Positions 14,484-21,252 of a DNA stretch of 24,033 nt are shown piece by piece. The notes under the pieces are model-generated. The model had not been told where the DNA came from. It worked only from the letters and a program-made list of their open reading frames with translations, and ran no database searches. Numbering within the stretch: the first letter of the stretch is position 1; the number at the start of each line of letters is the position of its first letter. This stretch comes from a virus: positions 1-24,033 of the IMG/VR virus record IMGVR_UViG_3300045996_000515; one strand, given 5' to 3'. A program made the translations under genes and the position numbers.

Positions 14484-14575
14484 TGATAGATGGCGAATCA
14501 GTAGCACTAGCAATGTTAGTGGCAGGGGTTGGCCTTTGGGTTCTCCTGGGAATTGAAAAAATGATAAAGAAATAA
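14483..14575 (+). CDS. 30-residue membrane microprotein
   Basis: The ATG at 14483 overlaps the antirepressor stop (TAATG), and the frame runs to TAA 14573-14575. The product (MIDGESVALAMLVAGVGLWV..., ending EKMIKK) is a single predicted membrane helix with acidic residues before it and lysines after. It fills the gap before the next ATG at 14580 exactly. The overlap, the tight spacing and the clean hydrophobic profile support it as a real gene. Its role is unknown. Confidence 0.55.
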   Translation: MIDGESVALAMLVAGVGLWVLLGIEKMIKK

Positions 14576-14579
14576 GTAA

Positions 14580-14831
14580 ATGGAGCCAACACAACTCATA
14601 CAAGCCCTTAACTCTCCAGAAGGAAAAGTGATAATGCAGGAGTTCGCAAAGATCGCTATAAGGGTAGCAAGCGAAAAGCCAAAGCCAAGAAGATGGTTAA
14701 GAACAGCCGAAGCCTTGAAAGAAATCGGCCAGGATAACATCGAAGTATTACACGCAATGGAAAGAAGGGGAGAGATCAAAAAAAGAGGTTCAAGAAAGAC
14801 CTTACAGTGGGACTTAACAGATTACGAATAA
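14580..14831 (+). CDS. Small winged-helix-like DNA-binding protein
   Basis: The product is 83 residues. The C-terminal half (RRWLRTAEALKEIGQDNIEVLHAMERRGEIKKRGSRKTL, written here by its parts: a helix at about 43-50, a second at 53-64, then a basic 'wing' at about 65-78) looks like a MerR/excisionase-type winged helix. Small proteins of this kind serve as excisionases or transcription switches in phages. It is therefore a candidate for the missing directionality factor of the integrase, although it lies away from int. It is on the early operon, 4 bases after the preceding stop. Confidence 0.65.
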   Translation: MEPTQLIQALNSPEGKVIMQEFAKIAIRVASEKPKPRRWLRTAEALKEIGQDNIEVLHAMERRGEIKKRGSRKTLQWDLTDYE

Positions 14832-14832
14832 C

Positions 14833-15033
14833 ATGAGAACCAAAACAGCAAGCGCAGCAGCCCTCGCATTAATCGGAGGAATAGAAGGATGGAACCTTCA
14901 GCAGCAAGCAATCAAAGAAGCTGAGGATAACAAGCCGATGTTTTACGACTGCCAGAACTGCGAGGAAGTATTTCAATCCTCTATCTGCCCTAAGTGCCTT
15001 GGAGAATGTACGCTTGTAAGAGAGGAATTATAA
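14833..15033 (+). CDS. Small zinc-ribbon protein
   Basis: The product is 66 residues. The C-terminal half has Cys40-x2-Cys43 and Cys52-x2-Cys55 (DCQNCEEVFQSSICPKCLGEC), a short zinc ribbon. The N-terminal part TASAAALALIGGIEGW is Ala/Gly-rich but too short to call a membrane helix with confidence. It begins one base after the preceding stop. The family is not recognised; nucleic-acid or protein binding is likely from the zinc motif. Confidence 0.65.
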   Translation: MRTKTASAAALALIGGIEGWNLQQQAIKEAEDNKPMFYDCQNCEEVFQSSICPKCLGECTLVREEL

Positions 15034-15055
15034 AAATCAATTAAATAAAAACATT

Positions 15056-15472
15056 ATGGCTGATATAGTTGAAGAAATAAAAACGCCCGCTGAGTTTAAT
15101 CTGGGAATTTTCAAAGAGCAGTTGATTGCCTTTTCAAGAGAAGCAAACTTTAGAATGTGCGACAGTTTTAAAAAACAACTGATAAACTGTGAAGATGCAA
15201 AGAATGTTAAGTATCTAATGCAAAACTATGCTGAGGAAATCGCAGATAGATTAGGGTACGAGCCAGACTTTGACGACTGCGAGGAGTGTGACAGATTAAA
15301 GGATGAAGTAAAGGAGCTTGAAGAGGAAATCACCTTAATGAATGTGGAAACTGAAGATAGGAGAATACTAAACACCCTTGATTACAGACAAAAGATTGAA
15401 GCCTTCCATAAGCACCATAAAAAATACACTTCATATCAATTCGAGGAAAGACTTGAAGCAACAATTAATTAA
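15056..15472 (+). CDS. Early-operon protein, unknown
   Basis: The product is 138 residues, acidic, with an A-rich leader (aattaaataaaaacatt). The first part (about 15-75) looks helical and has one cysteine at each end of a 'RMCDSFKKQLINC' segment. A 'DDCEECDRL' motif at about 84-92 leads into a heptad-type coiled coil (LKDEVKELEEEITLM). The C-terminal part is rich in His, Lys and Tyr. No known family is recognised. The downstream 138-base gap holds a candidate structured RNA. Confidence 0.7.
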   Translation: MADIVEEIKTPAEFNLGIFKEQLIAFSREANFRMCDSFKKQLINCEDAKNVKYLMQNYAEEIADRLGYEPDFDDCEECDRLKDEVKELEEEITLMNVETEDRRILNTLDYRQKIEAFHKHHKKYTSYQFEERLEATIN

Positions 15473-15477
15473 AACAT

Positions 15478-15573
15478 CGGGTATCGTCTAATATGGATAG
15501 GACAACAACGGCTGAACGGATTAATACCCTTTTAGGTTGAAACCGTTGGAAAAGTGCAGACTCGGAACTCACT
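15478..15573 (+). ncRNA. Candidate structured RNA with pseudoknot pairing
   Basis: In the gap between two early genes, GGGTAT (15479-15484) can pair with ATACCC (15524-15529), and CAACGG (15506-15511) with CCGTTG (15543-15548). The order A-B-A'-B' makes an H-type pseudoknot. A small GTCT/GGAC hairpin (15486-15503) that looks like a tRNA D arm lies inside, and AGTG/CACT (15553-15573) may close a third hairpin. It is transcribed in the early operon and ends about 38 bases before the next ATG. It may be a processed RNA or a leader element. No known class is recognised. Confidence 0.3.
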
Positions 15574-15610
15574 ACCTGGCAATAAATATTAACACTTAAC
15601 AAAAGCAAAA

Positions 15611-15967
15611 ATGAAAAACAGGGAAAAAATAATAGGATGGAGCTTTATTCAAGAGATAACCGACCTCGCTATTGAAATTCAAAACAAAGGTATTGCTACC
15701 GTATTTATTGAATTATCGGGGCACGTTAACCATATAACAGTTGCTATTCATGCTCCTGTTTGGCTGCCAAGTGTGCCGCCTACTAAAAGAATATCTGCTT
15801 ATGTAGAAGAAATGGAAGGTTATGAAACCGACCTACAGAAGATTGTTGATGAACTAAAGGCAATCCTTGAAACTCCTTCTATGCTCCCATCGCTAGAAGA
15901 TGTAAAAGCCAAAAGAAAAATGGAGCTCCAGTTGGAACTTGAAAAACTAGAAGCTGAAACCATTTAA
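15611..15967 (+). CDS. Early-operon protein, unknown
   Basis: The product is 118 residues. It begins with a helix (MKNREKIIGWSFIQEITDLAIEIQNKG), then strands (ATVFIELSGHVNHITVAIHAPVW), and ends with a long charged helix (KAKRKMELQLELEKLEAE). The strand-rich centre and helical ends suggest a small alpha/beta fold. Its leader carries ATTAACACTTAA followed by an A-rich stretch, a pattern repeated before the Rad52-like gene. No family is recognised. Confidence 0.7.
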   Translation: MKNREKIIGWSFIQEITDLAIEIQNKGIATVFIELSGHVNHITVAIHAPVWLPSVPPTKRISAYVEEMEGYETDLQKIVDELKAILETPSMLPSLEDVKAKRKMELQLELEKLEAETI

Positions 15968-15978
15968 CAACTAAGGAA

Positions 15979-16254
15979 ATGATAAACACACTAACAGAAT
16001 TACAGAACGAGGTTACAAGAGCTAAGATGGCTATTGATGCGGCTTTACGTGTGGCTCCAAATATCAAACTAAGAGCAACGATTGAGAACGTATCAGATGA
16101 TGTTATGAACCAATATGCAGCAACCAAAGGGCTTCATCTTTTTAACCCTTGCAATATGTCCCCTTACTTATGGCTAATTGATTCTGCTAATGGCGTAACG
16201 CTTCATGGACCTGAAAAGAAACAAAAAACGGTTTGGAATGAAGCTACTGCGTAA
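15979..16254 (+). CDS. Early-operon protein, unknown
   Basis: The product is 91 residues. An N-terminal helix (LTELQNEVTRAKMAIDAAL) is followed by a mixed region containing GLHLFNPCNMSPYLWLIDSANG. Nothing in it points to a function. It begins 11 bases after the preceding stop, in the same operon. The last 17 bases overlap a possible membrane microprotein gene. Confidence 0.65.
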   Translation: MINTLTELQNEVTRAKMAIDAALRVAPNIKLRATIENVSDDVMNQYAATKGLHLFNPCNMSPYLWLIDSANGVTLHGPEKKQKTVWNEATA

Positions 16255-16318
16255 CACCGACTTTCAGGCAATAGCAATATCAACGGCCTTGATAATTGCA
16301 GGTTACCTATCAAAATAA
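16238..16318 (+). CDS. Possible 26-residue membrane microprotein
   Basis: The ATG at 16238 lies inside the end of the preceding gene, and the frame ends at TAA 16316-16318. The product has basic residues first (MKLLRNTD), then a hydrophobic stretch (AIAISTALIIAGYL). It resembles in type, not in sequence, the microprotein at 14483. The overlap and the hairpin just after its stop support it, but it is short and could arise by chance. Confidence 0.35.
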   Translation: MKLLRNTDFQAIAISTALIIAGYLSK

Positions 16319-16320
16319 AA

Positions 16321-16343
16321 AAGCCCGGCCACTACCCGAGCTT
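16321..16343 (+). terminator. Degenerate terminator-like hairpin
   Basis: AAGCCCGG (16321-16328) / CCGAGCTT (16336-16343) pairs at seven of eight positions, with one C/A mismatch and a 7-base loop. No T run follows. It starts like the stronger terminators of this genome but is probably a weak attenuator or RNA-processing site, since the operon continues. Confidence 0.4.
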
Positions 16344-16393
16344 CTTAATGCCAATTAAATAAATCAATTAACACTTAATCTAAAACAAAGGTA

Positions 16394-16945
16394 ATGGAAA
16401 AACCAGAAAAACAAGTTGCAACACTTCCAAAATTGGAGGATTTGCACCACGACTTAAACCTTGCACACAAGAACGATCAATTAAGTTTCTTATTAAACCA
16501 GCCGCCTCCTGCTAAATGGGTAAAAGATCATCCAATGGCTTCAGGAGTGAAGTACCTGCCTATTGATAAAGTAGAAGGTTTATTAACTCGAATATTCCAG
16601 GAGTGGAGAGCTGAGGTTATAGGGTACAATCAACTATTTAACTCAGTTGCTTGCCACGTAAGATTACACTATAAAAACCCGCTTACAAGCGAATGGCAAT
16701 ACCATGATGGACTTGGAGCGGTCGGTATTCAAACCAACAAAGGAGCAGCAGCTTCAGACTTAACAGCAATTAAACAGGATGCGGTTATGAAAGCCCTGCC
16801 AGCAGCAAAGAGTTATGCAATCAAAGATGCGGCAGAACATTTAGGCTCTCTATTCGGGCGCGACTTAAACAGAAAAGATGCAATAGGATTTGCACCTGCC
16901 TATGGTAAATCAACAATGTGGAACAAAGAAAACATTCAACAATAA
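16394..16945 (+). CDS. Rad52-like single-strand annealing protein
   Basis: The product is 183 residues, a size known for phage Rad52-type annealing proteins. It has the family's layout: YLPIDKVEGLLTRIFQEWRAEVIGYNQLF, then SVACHVRLHYKNPLTSEWQYHDGLGAVGI, then a helix-rich KGAAASDLTAIKQDAVMKALPAAKSYAIKDAAEHLG. These parts match the alpha/beta core and the DNA-binding groove of Rad52/Sak-type proteins. It should pair complementary single strands made by the exonuclease encoded immediately after it (stop and start overlap, TAATG). The pair works like Red-beta with lambda exonuclease. Confidence 0.8.
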   Translation: MEKPEKQVATLPKLEDLHHDLNLAHKNDQLSFLLNQPPPAKWVKDHPMASGVKYLPIDKVEGLLTRIFQEWRAEVIGYNQLFNSVACHVRLHYKNPLTSEWQYHDGLGAVGIQTNKGAAASDLTAIKQDAVMKALPAAKSYAIKDAAEHLGSLFGRDLNRKDAIGFAPAYGKSTMWNKENIQQ

Positions 16946-17613
16946 TGGAAGCACAAGCAACATATACACCCGAACAAAGATCAAGCGAATGGTTTAACCA
17001 GCGTATTGGAAAGTTCACGAGCAGCGAAATCTATAAGTTAATGACTGAGCCAAGGGCAAAAGCTGCCAAGGATGCAGGGGAGTTAAGCGAAGGAGCCAAA
17101 ACCTATGTAAGAAAGAAAATTGCAGAGCAGTACGGTTTCATTCCAGATTATACCACCGAGGCAATGGCTTGGGGAGTTGAGCAGGAGTTCTACGCTAAAG
17201 CATGGTACGAAAAACTAACAGGAAATAGAGTAGCTGAGTGCGGGTTCATTGAGGTGTCACCTACTTACGGAGGTTCACCGGATGGGAAAGTGTTTGAAGG
17301 AATAGCTCAGGGAGCCTTGGAAGTAAAATGCCCTTTCTCTTCTGAACATCATATCGGGCATTGCATGATAGATAGCGCAGAGTATTTCAAAATCGAATAC
17401 CCTGAATATTACTGGCAGTGTGTTTCTCACATGATTGTTCTAAATGTTGAATGGTGCGACTTCGTAAGCTTTGATAGTAGGATTGATAAGGAAATAGGAT
17501 TGTTTGTTTTCAGGCTTGAACTAGATAAAGCTGATGCTGAAAGGTTAAAAGCCAAAGTTCAAAAGGCAACCGAATACTTAAACGAGGTAAAAACAAAACT
17601 AAAGCTTGCCTAA
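16945..17613 (+). CDS. YqaJ/lambda-exonuclease family nuclease
   Basis: The product is 222 residues from the ATG at 16945; an earlier in-frame ATG lies inside the upstream gene and is not needed. The family's features are visible: RSSEWFNQRIGKFTSSEI at the start, GVEQE with Glu81, GGSPDG with Asp113, and LEVKCP with Glu126 and Lys128, together the PD-(D/E)xK metal and catalytic residues. It should digest 5'-ended strands to leave 3' single-stranded DNA for the annealing protein just upstream. It also overlaps the next gene by one base. The two form a phage recombination module used in replication or repair. Confidence 0.9.
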   Translation: MEAQATYTPEQRSSEWFNQRIGKFTSSEIYKLMTEPRAKAAKDAGELSEGAKTYVRKKIAEQYGFIPDYTTEAMAWGVEQEFYAKAWYEKLTGNRVAECGFIEVSPTYGGSPDGKVFEGIAQGALEVKCPFSSEHHIGHCMIDSAEYFKIEYPEYYWQCVSHMIVLNVEWCDFVSFDSRIDKEIGLFVFRLELDKADAERLKAKVQKATEYLNEVKTKLKLA

Positions 17614-17948
17614 TGGAACCAACAAAAGACCAAATCCGCGCTTCTGTTATCCTTGAGAATATATGCAGGTTGAGAGGTGTATGCCCGGTGGAAGTTAAAA
17701 CCAATATTAGTAAGGAACGCGAACTAAAAGAAACCCGCCAGCTAGTTTATTACTCATGGTTCAGGCATACTAAAATGAATTACGAACAAATGGCCTTACT
17801 ATTTGGACAAAACTGGAAATCTGCAAGCAACGCAATAAAGCTCATTCATGGATTAAGGCAAACGGACAAGGAAATAAAAGCAGTTGTTGAACAAGTAGAC
17901 CTGATTGAGGAACAGGCAAAGAAGGAGAGGAGGGCACTTGAAAGCTAA
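17613..17948 (+). CDS. DnaA domain IV-like DNA-binding protein
   Basis: The product is 111 residues. The pattern at about 14-76 (ILENICRLRGVCPVEVK, SKERELKETRQLVYYSWF, MNYEQMALLFGQNWKSASNAIKLI) follows the C-terminal DNA-binding domain of DnaA, where a basic loop, 'R....R....Y' helix, and the signature '...IG..FG.RDHSTV..A' bind the DnaA box. The signature here has NWKSASNA in place of RDHSTVLYA, so box recognition may differ. There is no ATPase domain. Free-standing proteins like this may recruit replication proteins or act as regulators. It overlaps its neighbours on both sides, 11 bases with the next gene. Confidence 0.75.
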   Translation: MEPTKDQIRASVILENICRLRGVCPVEVKTNISKERELKETRQLVYYSWFRHTKMNYEQMALLFGQNWKSASNAIKLIHGLRQTDKEIKAVVEQVDLIEEQAKKERRALES

Positions 17949-18129
17949 ACCTATCCTAAAATACTACCACGAAATCCCGGAGGAAATAAAAGAAGCTATC
18001 AAAGCAGACTTTATTAAAACAGGGAACTCAGCCAAGCATTACGCTGCTCTATATTCTAAACACGTAACATACTGGGCAGCAAACCGAATCCTAACTGAAG
18101 CTATTTCTAATCCTAAAAGACCTTTATAA
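17938..18129 (+). CDS. Small early protein, TTG start
   Basis: The product is 63 residues (MKAKPILKYYHEIPEEIKE...) if translation begins at TTG 17938, which has a good purine-rich ribosome site GGAGAGGAGGG seven bases or less upstream. Another in-frame TTG at 17905 would add an arginine-rich lead (RNRQRRRGGH) that looks like a translated ribosome site, so I prefer 17938. It overlaps the end of the DnaA-like gene and the start of the next. The C-terminal part (YSKHVTYWAANRILTEAI) could be a helix-turn-helix. Family unknown. Confidence 0.55.
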   Translation: MKAKPILKYYHEIPEEIKEAIKADFIKTGNSAKHYAALYSKHVTYWAANRILTEAISNPKRPL

Positions 18130-18338
18130 TGATAGTAAATATATGCCGGGGCTGCGGATATAAAGCCAAGACAATAGCAGAGCACTTTAAACATACGGAC
18201 GAATGCCAAGGAAGGTACAGTTATACAGACTTTTTAGCAAGCAACCCAAACCAAGAAACAATAATCCAACGCCATTACCTGGACTATGAGAGCCATTTAA
18301 AGGTAAAGCAAAATAATACTAATAAAGATTTAAGATGA
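18129..18338 (+). CDS. Small zinc-finger protein
   Basis: The product is 69 residues. Cys6 and Cys9 (CRGCG), His19 or His22, and Cys26 form a C2HC-type single finger. The rest is polar and hydrophilic. It overlaps the previous stop by one base and the helicase-methyltransferase start by four (ATGA), so it is likely coupled in translation to that enzyme and might help it bind DNA; this link is inference. Confidence 0.65.
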   Translation: MIVNICRGCGYKAKTIAEHFKHTDECQGRYSYTDFLASNPNQETIIQRHYLDYESHLKVKQNNTNKDLR

Positions 18339-20836
18339 TTGCAGAATATAAGGAGTTTTTAGAAAATAAGATTGTTATCGCTGAAGAATACGGGACTGAG
18401 ATTGAAGCCTCAAACCTTTCGCCAGTTCTTTTACCTCACCAAAGAGATATAGTTGAATGGTCAATTAAAGGAGGTCGCAGGGCCATTTTTGCCAGCTTCG
18501 GTCTAGGTAAAACAGTTATGCAGCTTGAACTAGCAAAGCAGGTTATAGCAATCGAAAACAGGCCCTTTTTAATCTGTATGCCACTTGGAGTTGTAGGGGA
18601 GTTTAAAAGAGATAATGAGTTTTTAAATACTGGGCTTGATGTTCAGTATATTAAAGATACTGATACGATTGAGCAGTACGAACCTAAGATATACGTTACC
18701 AATTATGAGCGCGTTCGTATGGGGGATATTGATCCTGAGAAGTTCGCAGGTGTATCATTTGATGAGGCTAGTATTTTAAGAAACCTTAAAACTGAAACAA
18801 CAAACTACGTCCTAGCTTATTTCAAAAAGATCAAGTACAGATTTGTTGCAACAGCCACTCCAACTCCAAACGACTTTATAGAGATATTAAACTATGCCGA
18901 TTACTTGGGAGTAATTGACAGGGGTCATGCCTTAACGCGATTCTTTCAAAGAGATTCAACAAAAGCAGGGTCCTTGACCTTATACCCAAACAAAAAAGAG
19001 GAGTTCTGGAAATGGGTATCTACTTGGGCGGTGTTTATCAATAAACCTTCAGACTTAGGTTATGATGATACAGGCTATAACTTACCGAAACTAAACTTTC
19101 ACGAGGTTGAAGTTGAAAATTTAACGGATGATGTGCTTTTAAACAAGCGAGGCGAGATCGTAATTTTTAAGGATAACACAAAAAGCCTTGTTGATGTTGC
19201 AAGGGAAAAAGGATGTTCGATTGATTTACGTGTTAATAAAGCTTACGAGATCTTTTCTCAAAACCCTAACGAAAATTATATCCTTTGGCATCACAGGGAA
19301 GCCGAACGGATTGCAATCGAAAAGCGTTTTCATGGCCATGATTTACTTAGTGTTTGGGGTGCACAACCTAATCATGTAAAAGAGGATTTATTGATAGGTT
19401 TTTCAAATGGGGATTATCAGATCCTTTCCAGTAAAGCAGTTATAGCAGGGTCAGGCTGCAATTTCCAGAAGCATTGCCGCAATATGATATACGTTGGTAT
19501 TGATTACAAGTTCAATGACTTCATTCAATCTCTACATAGAATTTTCAGATTTGGCCAAACCGAAGAAACTAATGTTTGGGTGATATTCACACAGAACGAG
19601 CGCGATGTTTTAAAAGCGTTAAAAGAGAAGTGGAAAAAACACATTGAGCTTCAGAGTGAAATGATAAACCTGGTAAGGGAGTACGGATTAAACAGTGATA
19701 AAATTAAAGCAGATATGAAAAGACAAATATTTAGCAAACCAAGAAAAGCAACAATCGGAAATGCCACGGTATATAATGATGATACGGTAAATGTTCATGC
19801 AAATATGCCAGACAATTCAACCGATATGATCCTAACCTCTATACCCTTTGGAGATCATTACGAGTATTCAGACAACTATAATGACTTTGGACATAATCAC
19901 GGCAATGAGAAGTTCTTTGAGCAGATGGACTTTTTAACCCCTCACTTATTAAGGACTTTAAAACCTGGTAGAGTTGCAGCAATCCATGTAAAAGACAGGA
20001 TCCGTTACAGCTACCAAAATGGAACTTCATTTACTACCATAGATGATTTTAGCGGCAAAACAGTAGCTCACTTTGTAAAGCATGGATTTTACCTTATGGG
20101 TAAGATCACAGTAACAACGGATGTAGTTAGGGAGAATAACCAAACCTACCGCCTGGGGTGGAGCGAACAGTGCAAGGATGCTTCTAAAATGGGCTGCGGG
20201 ATTCCTGAGTACATTCTTTTAATGCGCAAAGCTCCAACAGAAAGTAACAACGCTTATGCTGATGAGCCCGTAGTAAAAACTAAACAAGATTACACCCGCG
20301 CAAACTGGCAGCTTGATGCTCACTCATTCTGGAAATCAGATGGAAACAGGTTCCTAAGTTCTGAGGAAATGAAATCAATGGATTTTAAACAGATTGTGAG
20401 GTACTGGAAAAAGCATAACCTGGAAAGCATCTATTCATTCAAAGAACATTTAAAAGCGTGTGAGGATTTAGAAGCTCAGGATAAATTAAGTGCCTTGTTT
20501 ATGACTTTGCCACCTCATTCAAATAATGAGCTTGTATGGACTGACATTAACAGGATGAATACCCTAAACACCAACCAGGCGAACCAAAAGAAAGAGAAAC
20601 ACATTTGCCCTTTACAGCTAGATATCATCGAACGATTAATGTTCAGGTTTTCAAGTGAAGGGGAGTTAATTGACGATCCGTTTGGAGGGTTATTCTCAAC
20701 AGCTTATAAGGCCCTGGAATTAAAAAGGAGAGCTATAAGTGCAGAGTTGAACCCTGAGTATTATGATGATGGGCTTTTCTACCTAAAGGCTATTGAGTAT
20801 AAAATTAATGTACCTACTCTTTTTGAACTTGTATGA
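18335..20836 (+). CDS. SNF2-like helicase fused to a DNA methyltransferase
   Basis: The product is 833 residues in two enzyme halves. Residues about 30-440 are a superfamily 2 helicase/translocase: PHQRDIVEW (Q-type site), Walker A GLGKT 56-60, Walker B FDEAS 142-146, TATPTP 173-178, and motif VI SLHRIFRFGQ 399-408. Residues about 470-820 are an amino (N4/N6) methyltransferase of the beta order: catalytic motif IV TSIPFG at 501-506 comes first and the SAM-binding motif I DPFGGLFST at 781-789 last, with VVRENNQTYRLGW between. The usual SPPY/F motif has Ile at its first proline position. I recall similar fusions in other phages. No nuclease domain is present, so it should modify, not cut, DNA, perhaps to resist host restriction. 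Confidence 0.9.
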   Translation: MIAEYKEFLENKIVIAEEYGTEIEASNLSPVLLPHQRDIVEWSIKGGRRAIFASFGLGKTVMQLELAKQVIAIENRPFLICMPLGVVGEFKRDNEFLNTGLDVQYIKDTDTIEQYEPKIYVTNYERVRMGDIDPEKFAGVSFDEASILRNLKTETTNYVLAYFKKIKYRFVATATPTPNDFIEILNYADYLGVIDRGHALTRFFQRDSTKAGSLTLYPNKKEEFWKWVSTWAVFINKPSDLGYDDTGYNLPKLNFHEVEVENLTDDVLLNKRGEIVIFKDNTKSLVDVAREKGCSIDLRVNKAYEIFSQNPNENYILWHHREAERIAIEKRFHGHDLLSVWGAQPNHVKEDLLIGFSNGDYQILSSKAVIAGSGCNFQKHCRNMIYVGIDYKFNDFIQSLHRIFRFGQTEETNVWVIFTQNERDVLKALKEKWKKHIELQSEMINLVREYGLNSDKIKADMKRQIFSKPRKATIGNATVYNDDTVNVHANMPDNSTDMILTSIPFGDHYEYSDNYNDFGHNHGNEKFFEQMDFLTPHLLRTLKPGRVAAIHVKDRIRYSYQNGTSFTTIDDFSGKTVAHFVKHGFYLMGKITVTTDVVRENNQTYRLGWSEQCKDASKMGCGIPEYILLMRKAPTESNNAYADEPVVKTKQDYTRANWQLDAHSFWKSDGNRFLSSEEMKSMDFKQIVRYWKKHNLESIYSFKEHLKACEDLEAQDKLSALFMTLPPHSNNELVWTDINRMNTLNTNQANQKKEKHICPLQLDIIERLMFRFSSEGELIDDPFGGLFSTAYKALELKRRAISAELNPEYYDDGLFYLKAIEYKINVPTLFELV

Positions 20837-21249
20837 TCCCCTACCGCCAAGGAACCTGCTGCAAATGCCCTGAGCCTCAGATAATCGTAAAGCGTATGGC
20901 TTCAGGGAACTACTGCCACAAGCACAACCAGGAAAGGTTAAACGCAGGAAAGGAAACCAAAAGAGAGCCGATTAAAAAGGTAAGCGATAAACGGGCAAAA
21001 CTCAATGCAGCTTATTCAGTACTTAAAAAGAGCTACATAAAAAGGTTTCCAAAGTGCCAGGTTAATCTTCAAGGGTGCAAAGGTGAAGCAATAGACATAC
21101 ATCATCTATTTAGTGGGAAAAACAGGGCTAAGTACTTTTTAGATGAAACGACATGGAAAGGAACCTGCAATTTTTGTCACCGGCAAATTCACGACAAGCT
21201 GAGCATGGAGGAAGCAATAGAAAAAGGATTAAAACGAATTGATAATTAA
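20833..21249 (+). CDS. NinG-like HNH protein
   Basis: The product is 138 residues. The N-terminal zinc-ribbon part has CCKC at about 9-12 and CHKH at 28-31. After a lysine-rich linker comes an HNH-like part: Cys75, Cys82, IDIHH with His90-His91, then CNFCH with Cys112, Cys115, His116, and His120. This order matches NinG (Rap) family proteins of lambdoid phages, which cut branched DNA recombination intermediates. It overlaps the helicase-methyltransferase gene by four bases (ATGA), in line with joint production. The presence of the Rad52/YqaJ pair upstream fits a recombination role. HNH nickase activity is the alternative. Confidence 0.75.
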   Translation: MIPYRQGTCCKCPEPQIIVKRMASGNYCHKHNQERLNAGKETKREPIKKVSDKRAKLNAAYSVLKKSYIKRFPKCQVNLQGCKGEAIDIHHLFSGKNRAKYFLDETTWKGTCNFCHRQIHDKLSMEEAIEKGLKRIDN

Positions 21250-21252
21250 AAG

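Noticed and set aside
15478-15573. tRNA gene suggested by a D-arm-like TATCGTCTAAT...GGACA
   Set aside because: No anticodon stem with a seven-base loop and no proper T arm can be drawn at the right places.
15541-15580. Group I intron-like core near CAGACTCGG
   Set aside because: The matching downstream P7/S element is absent and no exon gene is interrupted here.
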